Positions 51,472 to 60,102 of a stretch of 64,000 bases of DNA are shown one piece after another. Within the stretch, counting starts at the first letter, position 1; every line of letters begins with the position of its first letter. Origin of the DNA: G963664585 sp963664585. GTDB lineage: Bacteria > Bacillota > Clostridia > Oscillospirales > Ruminococcaceae. The notes beneath the pieces are model-generated. The model was not told where the DNA came from. It saw nothing but the letters and a program-made list of their open reading frames with translations, and did no database searches. Position numbers and translations under genes: made by a program. Location: positions 1-64,000 of the forward strand of contig CAXXEO010000005.1 in the NCBI GenBank assembly GCA_963664585.2. Reading direction: 5' to 3'.

Positions 51472-51908
51472 TTTCGTTCACCTTCCCCGATTTTCAGTGA
51501 ACTAAGCCGCTCAAATTCATTGAAAGACAGCCTAAACGGATAAATGACATCAATATTAAACCCATCAATCAACTGCTCTTTTTCTGTATCATCCAACCGC
51601 ATATACACTTTAGGCGTATTGTAAATCCGGCTGGCTGTCTGTGCGATCAGACTGTTTGTATTGTCATTTTCAGTTGCGACAATCACCATATCAGCTGTAG
51701 AAATCCCCGCACGCTCAAGCACATCCGTATCAGTCGCATCGGCTGTTATTTGAAACCCGCTGAAATTCTCAGGTAATTTGCGAAATGAATCACTATCTTT
51801 ATCGATGATTGTTACCTGAAACCCTTGCGTACATAATGCACCTGCAAGATTTGCCCCAAGTCGTCCAGCTCCGGCAACAATCACTGTTTTCGATTTTTTG
51901 AACAACAT
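51468..51908 (-). CDS. TrkA-N domain protein (2)
   Basis: A 146-residue RCK_N domain without a C-terminal domain. The NAD-binding motif is VIVAGAGRLGANLA, followed by VTIIDKD and the acidic DSDSF region. It is half the length of its neighbour. It heads the operon, with AAGGTGG before ATG. A heteromeric gate with the 221-residue protein is likely. Confidence 0.87.
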   Translation of the reverse strand: MLFKKSKTVIVAGAGRLGANLAGALCTQGFQVTIIDKDSDSFRKLPENFSGFQITADATDTDVLERAGISTADMVIVATENDNTNSLIAQTASRIYNTPKVYMRLDDTEKEQLIDGFNIDVIYPFRLSFNEFERLSSLKIGEGERK

Positions 51909-52105
51909 AAATACACCACCTTACATCACTTATACGATTTTTTAAATAGAAATTGCGTTCATTCACTTCTTCCACAGCATACAGAGGACCGCAAAACTCA
52001 AAATAACTGAAACAGAGTTTAATAGGCTGCGATTTTTAAATGCGATATGTATGACTGCCCGAAAACGAATCCCTATTCTTTATTCATTGTAAACGTTCCG
52101 ATATA

Positions 52106-52133
52106 AATATAGTGTTGTGATTTTATCTCTCAA
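52106..52133 (-). promoter_or_regulatory. Candidate promoter of the potassium operon
   Basis: Minus strand TTGAGA (52133-52128), 16-base spacer, TATATT (52111-52106). Confidence 0.5.
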
Positions 52134-52181
52134 TATAAAGATTCTATAAATGCCTTAATTGGCAGATACAAAAGCAGAAAA

Positions 52182-52211
52182 GGACATCGGATACAGCAGT
52201 ACCCGATGTCC
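52182..52211. terminator. Hairpin
   Basis: GGACATCGG and CCGATGTCC with a 12-base loop; no T tract. Confidence 0.4.
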
Positions 52212-52235
52212 CATGTCAGCAGACTTCACCGTTGG

Positions 52236-52314
52236 GACAGCTAATGCAAATGTTCTTGTATATTCCCCCACCTTCGGCGGGGGAATATACATTTAAGATA
52301 TTGCATTGCACTAG
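52236..52314 (+). repeat. Family B hairpin repeat, shortened copy B9
   Basis: Ends with GATATTGCATTGCACTAG. Hairpin arms CTTGTATATTCCCCCACC and GGCGGGGGAATATACATT; the left flank is truncated. Confidence 0.8.
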
Positions 52315-52419
52315 CAGGATGAATCCTTTCCCGGCAAAAGTAGCCGTAAAGAACCCAAAGTACACCTTTCTCCAGAATCACCAAAGTTTACTCACTTTAA
52401 TAAAGTCCTGCTGTTTCTC

Positions 52420-52605
52420 TTACCGTACGATATTTTGTGCAATCCCCGGACGACCGTCTGCATCCAGAAGGGGAGTTATCGCAAAACCATACCCGCTTGC
52501 AACCGAAAGGTAGCTTACACCGGTTTCCGTGTCAACGATAATCTTATAGGTTGTAAACGACGAACTCTCAGTATGAACCGTAATAAACCTTTTTTCCTTT
52601 GACAA
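52420..52605 (-). CDS. DUF6440-like small protein
   Basis: A 61-residue protein with the pattern RFITVHTESSSFTTYKIIVDTETGVSYL, given here as YKIIVDTETGVSYL and ITPLLDADGRPGI. These match small clostridial proteins annotated DUF6440. The function is unknown. The TTG at 52605 is the probable start because GGAGGTGG lies 5-8 bases upstream; the ATG at 52620 overlaps that ribosome site. Confidence 0.7.
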   Translation of the reverse strand: MSKEKRFITVHTESSSFTTYKIIVDTETGVSYLSVASGYGFAITPLLDADGRPGIAQNIVR

Positions 52606-52639
52606 TACTTCCACCTCCATTGAAAAGCCTTATGATGAC

Positions 52640-53158
52640 CTAATTCAAGAGTGAAAATGGCTTTGGGTATTTCACCGTACCGGCTGCAGACTGAAGAAGT
52701 CCGGTGTCACGGCTATACACCATAAAGGATTCATTGCCATAAGGGCAGTTGATCCCCCAAGCCACTGCCGGCATAAAACCAAACCTCGGATAGAAACGCG
52801 TATGACCCAGAACAACTACGAGCGGATACCCCATTAGCTCACAGGTCTCCAGTCCATACCGTACAAGCTTTGAACCGATGCCCATATTCTGACTTTCCGG
52901 CAGCACAGCCATCGGAGCCAGAGACGCAACAGATATCACACTTTTGTCCTCCCTGACAATATCGACCTTTGAGAAAAGTATATGCCCATGGATATACCCA
53001 TTGACCTCCGCTACGATGGAAAGCCCCTCGATATTGGCATCGCTTTTTCTGAGGGCGTCGACCAGCTCAGCCTCTGCCAAACGCCCAAAGGCCGCCTCAT
53101 TCAACTTATATATTTGCGAGATGTCCCGCGTTTCTTCTGGTCTTATCAGCACAATCAT
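52640..53158 (-). CDS. GNAT family N-acetyltransferase (YhbS-like)
   Basis: A 172-residue acetyltransferase. It opens IVLIRPEETRDISQIYKLNEAAFG and contains the CoA-binding stretch LAPMAVLPESQNMGIGSKLV and HTRFYPRFGFMPA. The start at 53158 has AAGGTCGG just upstream; the frame continues to 53419 through AT-rich non-coding sequence, which I exclude. The substrate is unknown. It is followed by the DUF6440-like gene. Confidence 0.87.
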   Translation of the reverse strand: MIVLIRPEETRDISQIYKLNEAAFGRLAEAELVDALRKSDANIEGLSIVAEVNGYIHGHILFSKVDIVREDKSVISVASLAPMAVLPESQNMGIGSKLVRYGLETCELMGYPLVVVLGHTRFYPRFGFMPAVAWGINCPYGNESFMVYSRDTGLLQSAAGTVKYPKPFSLLN

Positions 53159-53477
53159 CACCGACCTTCTTGTTTTCTCTATTGTAGCATATGCTTTTTT
53201 ATCTGCAATAATAAATATGCTCTGATATGGAGACAATATCATACGGCAATGGGTAAAAAAGGTCAAAATATTGATTGGCAACGTAGCACATATTACAAAT
53301 ATAATTTTAAATATTATATAAATTATATAAAAAATAATTTCTATTTTCTGTAATTTTAGAGAATATTTATCTGTTATCTTAACAATTTTAGTGATATGAT
53401 AGATTATCACATAAACCATAAAATATCTTTTTTATGTACTTTTTTTGGTGATAAACGCATGATTGGGGGTCATATTT
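53159..53477. other. AT-rich divergent region upstream of the V-ATPase operon
   Basis: 319 bases between divergent genes. A TATGAT at about 53394-53399 is a possible -10 box, but its -35 partner is poor. Confidence 0.4.
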
Positions 53478-53792
53478 TTGGAAAACCTGTTAAAGCAGTT
53501 GCTTGCCTTGGATCGCAGAGCGCGCAACCTTGTGGAACAGACTGAACGACAGCGTGAAGAGGCTACAGCCCGACTCAGCGAAAACAAGGCTAAAGTTCAG
53601 TTAGAATATGCCCAACGCGCCCAAAATCACCTGGAGAAGGTGAAGTCCGAATACGAAAAATCAGTAGGCCGTAAGGTCATAACTGAGGAAGAACACTATC
53701 AAAGCGCTCTTGAAAACCTAAAAAATCGCTTTGACGACAACCATGAGTTCTGGGTGAAAACGATTGTGGATAGATGTACAGGTAAGGCATAG
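53478..53792 (+). CDS. V-type ATPase G/H-like stalk protein
   Basis: A 104-residue, highly charged, almost fully helical coiled-coil protein (ENLLKQLLALDRRARNLVEQ onward). Size and position at the head of the operon fit the peripheral-stalk partner of subunit E. TTG at 53478 is the likely start, with GGGGGT 8 bases upstream. The call rests on context and coiled-coil character. Confidence 0.65.
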   Translation: MENLLKQLLALDRRARNLVEQTERQREEATARLSENKAKVQLEYAQRAQNHLEKVKSEYEKSVGRKVITEEEHYQSALENLKNRFDDNHEFWVKTIVDRCTGKA

Positions 53793-53831
53793 GCCTCTTT
53801 GCTTCACTATACGACTTAAGGAGGCTCTTAT

Positions 53832-54872
53832 ATGCTCAATTCCTTTTCAAACAAGGCAATTATGACAAAGGCCAAGGCCATGTATGAACAGCGTTTAACC
53901 ATAGAAAACTATCGTGACATGATCCACAAACAGTCGGTATCCGACATTGCAGTCTACCTAAAGAGCAATACACACTTTGCAGAGGCTTTGGATGGGATCC
54001 AAGAATCGATAATCCATCGCGGACATCTGGAAAACCTTCTTCGCAAAGAATTGTTTTTGCGTTTTATAAGCCTGTCCCGATATGACAGCAACGTTCATGA
54101 CAGTTTTTATGAGCACATGACCATAACGGCTGAAATTCAGTTGATTCTCCTTTGCATCCGATATATAGACTCTTCAAACAATGTGGATCTTATCACCTTT
54201 CTCCCGTCCTATTTGGCTGAACACATTCATTTTTCCGTGAAAGCCCTTGCTGACGTCAAGAACTTTGAAGAGCTTCTCTCTGTTTTGAACAAGACACCCT
54301 ATCACGACATCCTTGTACACCTTAGGCCTGTCAGCGGCGATCCCAACATACACTATCCTGCCTGCGAACACGCTCTCAATCGTTATCTGTATGATCAAGT
54401 TTTTAATGGGTTTGACCGATTCTCTTCGGTGATTTCAAAAAACCTGCATGAAATTTTTGGCGTACAGGTCGGGCTGATCAATATCGCCAATATTTATCGC
54501 ATGAAACGGTTTTACGGACTCAGTCCCGAAAGCATCCGGGAATTTGTCTATCCTCACTATGGAAGAATGGACAAAAAACAGATTGATGCGCTGATCGATG
54601 CGCCCGACATGGTTGCATTTGCCCACATCCTTGAGAATTGTCCCTATAAAAAGTATTTTATCGACGCCGATCTGGATTACATTGAAGGAATCACACGTCA
54701 TATCAAATGTGATGTCAGTCGACACTTTATGCATTTTGCCTCTGATGCGCCCACCGTTTTTACAGCCTATCTGGCCCTCGTTGAGGTTGAGGTAGAGAAT
54801 CTCATCAACATCATTGAAGGCGTCCGTTATGCCATCCCGCCGGAGGAGATTGAAAAACGGCTGGTCCTGTAA
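53832..54872 (+). CDS. ntpC: V-type ATPase subunit C
   Basis: A 346-residue subunit C (AC39/V1-d type) that links the central stalk to the membrane ring. Family elements: IMTKAKAMYEQRLT at the N-terminus, NLLRKELFLRFISLSRY, and an NIANIYRMKRFYGLSPE segment near residue 220. AAGGAGG precedes ATG. Reading frame intact. Confidence 0.85.
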   Translation: MLNSFSNKAIMTKAKAMYEQRLTIENYRDMIHKQSVSDIAVYLKSNTHFAEALDGIQESIIHRGHLENLLRKELFLRFISLSRYDSNVHDSFYEHMTITAEIQLILLCIRYIDSSNNVDLITFLPSYLAEHIHFSVKALADVKNFEELLSVLNKTPYHDILVHLRPVSGDPNIHYPACEHALNRYLYDQVFNGFDRFSSVISKNLHEIFGVQVGLINIANIYRMKRFYGLSPESIREFVYPHYGRMDKKQIDALIDAPDMVAFAHILENCPYKKYFIDADLDYIEGITRHIKCDVSRHFMHFASDAPTVFTAYLALVEVEVENLINIIEGVRYAIPPEEIEKRLVL

Positions 54873-54925
54873 ACGGCACCATTGCCACAGAGAGTGATTC
54901 GCTGCCATTAGCAGCTGGGGAGGTA

Positions 54926-56552
54926 TTGCATATGTCAATTGAGAAAATGACCTTAATCAACCTATATGGCGACCGTGCAAAGCTTGAAGAGGTCATTTTA
55001 AAATGCTCAGAGTACAAGACATTTTATCCGCAGCCGGCAGTAACCTATTCTGATAAGATAAAGGGGTTTGCTCCGCTTAATGAAGAGAATCCCTATGCCG
55101 ACCTTTTAAAAAGAATAATAGAAATTGCCGGTGTGACTGGTTTGACGCTTGACTATGGAAAGGATCACGACCACGACCTTAATCCAAAGACGGCTAACCA
55201 ATTTCTCGATAGATTTCAGCAAAAGCTTATAGAGTCTAATGCGCAAAGAGACATCTTTGTTGAGACCATCCGCGGTCATTACAAGGCTCTGGAACACCTT
55301 ACACATATAGAGGGGCTTGACATCAGCCTTGACGATATTTTTTCAACCAAGTTTCTTGAGGTTCGCTTTGGTCGGCTTCCGGTGGACAATTTTCAAAAGC
55401 TGGGCTACTATAGCGATCATCTGTTCATTTACATCTCGCTTGACGACGACGGCAGCTACAACTGGGGTGTCTATGTTACCACCGAGGATGAGGCTCCAAA
55501 GATAGACCACATCTTTGCCTCACTGAACTTTGAGAGGATTCAGATTCCCAATTATATCACCGGCATACCAAATTTCGCCCGTGTCAATTTGCAGGCACAG
55601 ATCAATACCGAAGAAGCAGGGCTTGCGGCACTTAATACTGACTTAGCCTCGCTGGTTGAGGCAAACAGGGCAGAATTTTGTCACATTTTCTCCTGTGCAA
55701 AATTTCTGGACAAATTTTTTGATATGAGAAAATTTGTGTTGGTCACTGGAAACATGCTTCATATTACGGGCTTTGTCCCAAGTAAAGAAGTTCGTCAGTT
55801 CATGAATCTCTTCTCAGGCATTGAAAATCTGACCGTAAAACCGGTTCCTGTTGATGCCGACAGCCATCTGATCCCACCCACCCGGCTCAAAAACAACGCT
55901 TTTGTAAAACCCTTTGAGATATTCACAGAGATGTTTGGCCTTCCTGACTACAACAGCACCGACCCTACCCCACTTGTAGCCCTTATTCTCTATCTTATTT
56001 TCGGCATAATGCTCGGCGACATGGGGCTGGGGCTTGTACTTGCCCTTGCCGGTGCCCTTCTTTGGAAATGGAAAGGAATGCGACTTGGTCAGGTAATGAG
56101 CAGACTTGGTTTTAATCTCTTGCTTTTTTGGCTTTTTATACGGCTCTGTCTTTGGAGACAAAACACTTCTCACCGCTTTTTTCACTGGCGCATTAGGACT
56201 GGCGGGCACCCCGCTCGCGCACTCTGCAAAAGCCAATCTTTACTTTATGTTGGTGCTTAGTATACTCGTCCTAGTCCTTTCCATGAGCCGCAGCATCATC
56301 CTACACCTTAAGAAAAATGACTATGGACGCGCATTCTTCTCTCACCGCGGTATTGCGGGACTTGTATTTTACTCTGCAGTTTTCACCACGGCGACTGCCC
56401 GCCTCTTCTTCAATAGAGACCTATTGGTGCCCTGGTTTTCCCTTTCCTTTCTGGTGCTTCCAGTCTTAGTCATCATTTTAAAAGAACCCTTTGTCCGTCT
56501 GATGAAGGGGCACACAGCGGGGAGGATTCACATATGTCTATCGAAAAAATGA
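54926..56552 (+). pseudogene. V-type ATPase subunit I, copy 1: frameshifted and 3'-truncated
   Basis: Homologous over its whole length to the next gene, for example MTLINLYGDR against MTLVNIYGDR and GLDISLDDIFSTKFLEVRFG in both. The frame breaks near 56114, where removing one A restores SCFFGFLYGSVFG in the frame read by the intact copy. The restored frame then ends at 56552 by running into the ribosome site and first codons of copy 2. The last part (about 105 residues, final membrane helices) is missing. A diverged tandem duplicate, probably non-functional. Confidence 0.88.
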
Positions 56553-58477
56553 CTTTGGTCAACATCTATGGTGATCGCAAAAAACTTGACGAGGTCATTT
56601 TAAAGTGCTCGGATTATAACAACTTCCACCCACAGCCGGCAGTTGTCTATTCAGAAAAGGTAAAAGGCTTTGCTCCACTAACCGAGGAAAACCCTTATAC
56701 CGCCCTTCTCAAAAAGATTATGGAGATCGCCGACGCTACCAGTCTGGATCTCAAATATGAGCAGGACCGTGAACACAGCTTGGAAACCCAAAAGGCCGAT
56801 CAATTCCTTGATGAGTTTCAGCAGAAGCTTTTGGGCCTCAATGCCCGGCGCGACAGCCTCTGTGAGACAATCCAAAGCCAGTCAGACGCCTTGGGTCACC
56901 TCAAGCACATTGAGGGACTTGACATCAGTCTTGATGACATCTTCCTCAGCAAATTTCTTGAGGTTCGATTTGGTCGGCTTCCGGCGGACAGTTTTAAAAA
57001 GCTCAACTATTACAGTGACCGCCTGTTTATTTACATCTCACTGGATACCGATCAGAACTATAACTGGGGCGTTTACGTAACTACACAGGAAGAGGCCCCC
57101 GAGATCGACCACATCTTCGCCTCTCTTTATTTTGAGCGAATATGGATTCCCGATTATATTCATGGCACACCGGATTTTGCCAGATCCAGCCTGCAAGCCC
57201 AGATTGACTCTGAAAAAGCGCAGCTTGATATGGTTAATGCCGAGCTCACCGACCTTGTCACCTCAAACAAGTTTGAGTTCTATCATATTTACTCGCGCGT
57301 GAAGTTTTTAAATGCCTCTTTTGAAATGAGAAAGTATGTATCTGTCACCGGCGACATGCTGCACATCGTCGGTTTTGTCCCCACTGCGGAAGCCAAACAG
57401 TTTATGGACAATTTCTCCGCTATCGAGGGCGTAACGGTGGAACCAATCCCTGTGGACGCGGACAGCCATCTGACACCTCCCACCAAGTTGAAAAACAATT
57501 TTATTGTAAAACCCTTCGAGATGTTCGTCGAGATGTACGGCCTTCCCGGCTATAATGACATTGACCCCACCCCCTTTGTGGCCATCACCTTCTGTCTTCT
57601 CTTCGGTGTCATGTTCGGCGATGTAGGACAGGGGCTTCTGATTTCTCTTATCGGTTCCATTCTGTGGAAGTGGAAAGGGATGCGGCTTGGCCAGGTGATG
57701 AACAGAATCGGTTTCTCATCCTGCTTTTTTGGTTTTGTATATGGATCTGTCTTTGGATATGAAGAATTTCTTACCCCGTTTTATACTGGCGTTCTAGGAC
57801 TTTCTGGCAAGCCAATTCATGTCATGCACCCCAGCTCAACCAATACCATTCTGGGCTGCGCGGTGGCTCTTGGCGCCGTCATCATCGTAATTTCCATGGG
57901 GATTAACATCATCATAGGCTTCAAAAAGAAGGATTATGGACGGGCGATATTTTCCCATAATGGCATTGCGGGGCTTGTTTTTTACGGGTCAATTATCGTT
58001 GTGGTCGTTGCTCGTCTCTTTTTTAACACAAATCTTTTAAAGCCTGCTTTTACTCTTCCCTGTATGGCGCTTCCTCTTGTCTTTATCTTTTTTAAAGAGC
58101 CCCTTACCCGCCTGATAAAGGGACACAAAGAAGGGCTTTTCCACGAGGGATTTGGTTCTTTTTTTACTGAGAGTTTCTTCGAGCTATTTGAGGTGCTTCT
58201 CTCCTTCGTGACCAATACCATGTCTTTTTTGCGTGTCGGTGGTTTTGCTCTTTCCCATGCGGGCATGATGGCGGTGGTCTTCACGTTGGCTGAAATGGTT
58301 AACCCGGTCGCCTATCCCATTGTCATCATAGGCGGCAACCTCTTTATCATGTGCATGGAGGGACTAATCGTCGGAATACAGGTGCTCAGGCTGGAATTTT
58401 ACGAAATGTTCAGCCGCTACTATGACGGTGAAGGACTGCCCTTTGTTCCGATAGCGGTTCGTTTAAAAGCGGAGTAA
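56534..58477 (+). CDS. ntpI: V-type ATPase subunit I, copy 2 (intact)
   Basis: A 647-residue membrane stator. The N-terminal soluble arm (1-340) has alpha/beta and coiled-coil parts; the C-terminal half has about seven to eight helices. The functional Arg region is represented by SFLRVGGFALSHAGM. GGGAGG lies 8 bases before ATG, inside the end of copy 1. It is the functional I subunit forming the ion half-channels with the K ring. Confidence 0.9.
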   Translation: MSIEKMTLVNIYGDRKKLDEVILKCSDYNNFHPQPAVVYSEKVKGFAPLTEENPYTALLKKIMEIADATSLDLKYEQDREHSLETQKADQFLDEFQQKLLGLNARRDSLCETIQSQSDALGHLKHIEGLDISLDDIFLSKFLEVRFGRLPADSFKKLNYYSDRLFIYISLDTDQNYNWGVYVTTQEEAPEIDHIFASLYFERIWIPDYIHGTPDFARSSLQAQIDSEKAQLDMVNAELTDLVTSNKFEFYHIYSRVKFLNASFEMRKYVSVTGDMLHIVGFVPTAEAKQFMDNFSAIEGVTVEPIPVDADSHLTPPTKLKNNFIVKPFEMFVEMYGLPGYNDIDPTPFVAITFCLLFGVMFGDVGQGLLISLIGSILWKWKGMRLGQVMNRIGFSSCFFGFVYGSVFGYEEFLTPFYTGVLGLSGKPIHVMHPSSTNTILGCAVALGAVIIVISMGINIIIGFKKKDYGRAIFSHNGIAGLVFYGSIIVVVVARLFFNTNLLKPAFTLPCMALPLVFIFFKEPLTRLIKGHKEGLFHEGFGSFFTESFFELFEVLLSFVTNTMSFLRVGGFALSHAGMMAVVFTLAEMVNPVAYPIVIIGGNLFIMCMEGLIVGIQVLRLEFYEMFSRYYDGEGLPFVPIAVRLKAE

Positions 58478-58523
58478 GTCCGGTTATTATAGAAAAAACA
58501 GATACTTTAATGGAGGTTATCAT

Positions 58524-58985
58524 ATGAACATTACATTTTTTACATTGCCACTTATGGGTGTCATCATTAGCGCAGTCCTTGTTTTCTTAACTGCAAAGGG
58601 CGAAAGCAGAGGCAAGAAAAGCCGTCGTCTCATTGCTAATTTGTGCGTCTTCTTCATCGTCTGTGCCGTCGCCATCGCCCTGCCTCTTCAGGCATCCGCC
58701 AGCGCGACCGAATCTCAGCAAAGTGCTGCCCCAAGCGAGTCCACTCCAGCCAGCTCCTCCGGCAGCGGACTTGGTGCCGGCATAGGATATTTAGCCGCCG
58801 CCCTTGCCACCGGTATTGCCTCCATTGGCGCGGGTATCGCCGTTGCCGCCGCTGCCCCGGCTGCGATTGGTGCCTTCTCAGAGGATCCCAAAGCCTTTGG
58901 TAAAGCGCTGATCTTCGTCGCGCTGGGTGAAGGTATCGCTCTGTACGGTCTTCTGATCTCGATATTGATCCTAAACAAGATGTAA
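58524..58985 (+). CDS. ntpK: V-type ATPase subunit K (rotor ring), extended N-terminus
   Basis: A 153-residue ring subunit with an unusual layout. Two N-terminal helices (about 8-24 and 38-56) lack ring-subunit motifs. An Ala/Ser/Pro linker follows (57-80), then one classic hairpin: GYLAAALATGIASIGAGIAVA and FGKALIFVALGEGIALYGLLI, with the ion-binding Glu in LGEGIA. Thus only one c-like hairpin carries the site. Reading frame intact; GGAGG precedes ATG. Confidence 0.88.
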   Translation: MNITFFTLPLMGVIISAVLVFLTAKGESRGKKSRRLIANLCVFFIVCAVAIALPLQASASATESQQSAAPSESTPASSSGSGLGAGIGYLAAALATGIASIGAGIAVAAAAPAAIGAFSEDPKAFGKALIFVALGEGIALYGLLISILILNKM

Positions 58986-58989
58986 GGTT

Positions 58990-59302
58990 ATGAAATTTTA
59001 TTTAATCAGCGACAACGCAGATACCGCAATGGGCATGAGACTTGCCGGGATTGAGGGCGTCGTCCTTTCGCAGCGTGAAGAGGTGCTGGAAGCGCTTCAA
59101 AATCTGGCGGCAAATAGCGAAATCGGAATCATTCTTATGACTGAAAAGATTTTTTCGCTTGTGCCCAGAGCAAATATATGAAATAAAGATGACCCATAAG
59201 CGTCCGCTGATCGTGGAGATTCCCGACCGCCACGGCAACGGTCAAGTGGGTGATATGATCGAGCAATATATCACCGAAGCACTGGGGATAAATCCCTTTT
59301 AA
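58990..59302 (+). pseudogene. V-type ATPase subunit F, one-base frameshift
   Basis: The frame MKFYLISDNADTAMGMRLAGI stops at 59181. Removing one base near 59160-59163 (CTTGTGCCC) restores SLCPEQIYEIK and a sequence ending IPDRHGNGQVGDMI then ALGINPF, stop at 59302. The repaired length is 103 residues, normal for subunit F of the central stalk. Confidence 0.82.
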
Positions 59303-59468
59303 CCGGCCACAGCAAAAACCAAGCATCCAGTACCTGCGGGCGGCAGTTCCTCATTTATTTCATATGGATCCTAACATAACGCTTTATCATTCATTTCGCT
59401 GTGCGTGATAAGGCAGGTGTTTTTCTTATTTCTTGTGCCGGCGCACAGCGGCAGAATGGGTGATCACT
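59303..59468 (+). other. Spacer between F and E with a hairpin
   Basis: 166 bases inside the operon. GCTGTGCG (59399-59406) can pair with CGCACAGC (59444-59451) just before the E start. It may influence translation of E. Confidence 0.45.
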
Positions 59469-60071
59469 ATGGCGCAACAGCATGAAGATAAAATGAAGCG
59501 ATTTGAAGCCTCTATTATGAAAAAGGCCTCAGAACGCCAAGGAGAAATACTCCGTCAGATCGAGGGAATGGAGCGTCAAGAGCTTGAAAAGGTCCAGAAC
59601 GACATTCTCGCCGATACCTATCAGATGGTGGAGGGCGAGATCAGTGAGCTTTCCACCGACTACCGCCGTGAGCTCGCCAAAAAAACACTGGAATATCACG
59701 GGAAGCTATTAAAAGAGCGTGATACCATGGTAGAAAAGCTGTTTACCGAGGCGAGAAATCTTCTGATCGCCTTTGCCCGGTCTGGCAGCGAGTATGAGAC
59801 GTTTCTTCTTGGCAAGGTCCGTTGGATGGCTTCCAACTTTGCCTATGAAAACTCCCATCTTCTGATTCAAAAATGCGATACCGCCCTTGAAGAACGCATT
59901 AAAGAGGCTTTTGGCCTCCCCTGCATGGTGTTGGTCACAGAGGACTTCGAAATCGGTGGAGTGATCCTTTATAATCTTGAACAGAGCCTTATCGTTGACG
60001 AAAGCCTTGATACAGCCCTGAAAGAGCAGCGCCAATGGTTTTTGGAAAACTCAGGCCTGACCCTATCCTAA
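59469..60071 (+). CDS. ntpE: V-type ATPase subunit E
   Basis: A 200-residue peripheral-stalk subunit: long N-terminal coiled coil (MKRFEASIMKKASERQGEIL) and a small C-terminal alpha/beta domain ending IVDESLDTALKEQRQWF. The start at 59469 (MAQQHEDK) has GGGTG upstream. Frame intact. Confidence 0.83.
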   Translation: MAQQHEDKMKRFEASIMKKASERQGEILRQIEGMERQELEKVQNDILADTYQMVEGEISELSTDYRRELAKKTLEYHGKLLKERDTMVEKLFTEARNLLIAFARSGSEYETFLLGKVRWMASNFAYENSHLLIQKCDTALEERIKEAFGLPCMVLVTEDFEIGGVILYNLEQSLIVDESLDTALKEQRQWFLENSGLTLS

Positions 60072-60102
60072 TGCCCCTATAGCAAAAAGAGGTGAATTTA
60101 GC

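Larger units (their letters stand above)
51909..52419. other. Control region of the potassium operon, plus repeat B9
   Basis: 511 bases. It holds the candidate minus-strand promoter (52106-52133), a leader of about 195 bases, a hairpin at 52182-52211 and repeat B9. I searched the leader by eye for a c-di-AMP (ydaO) riboswitch and did not see one. Confidence 0.5.

Noticed and set aside
51909..52200. c-di-AMP (ydaO) riboswitch before the potassium operon
   Set aside because: The leader is long enough, but none of the conserved blocks could be recognised by eye.
6092..53000. Possible CRISPR array from many copies of a similar palindrome
   Set aside because: Copies are hundreds to thousands of bases apart, about 106-112 bp long, in both orientations, with no spacers of constant length and no cas genes.
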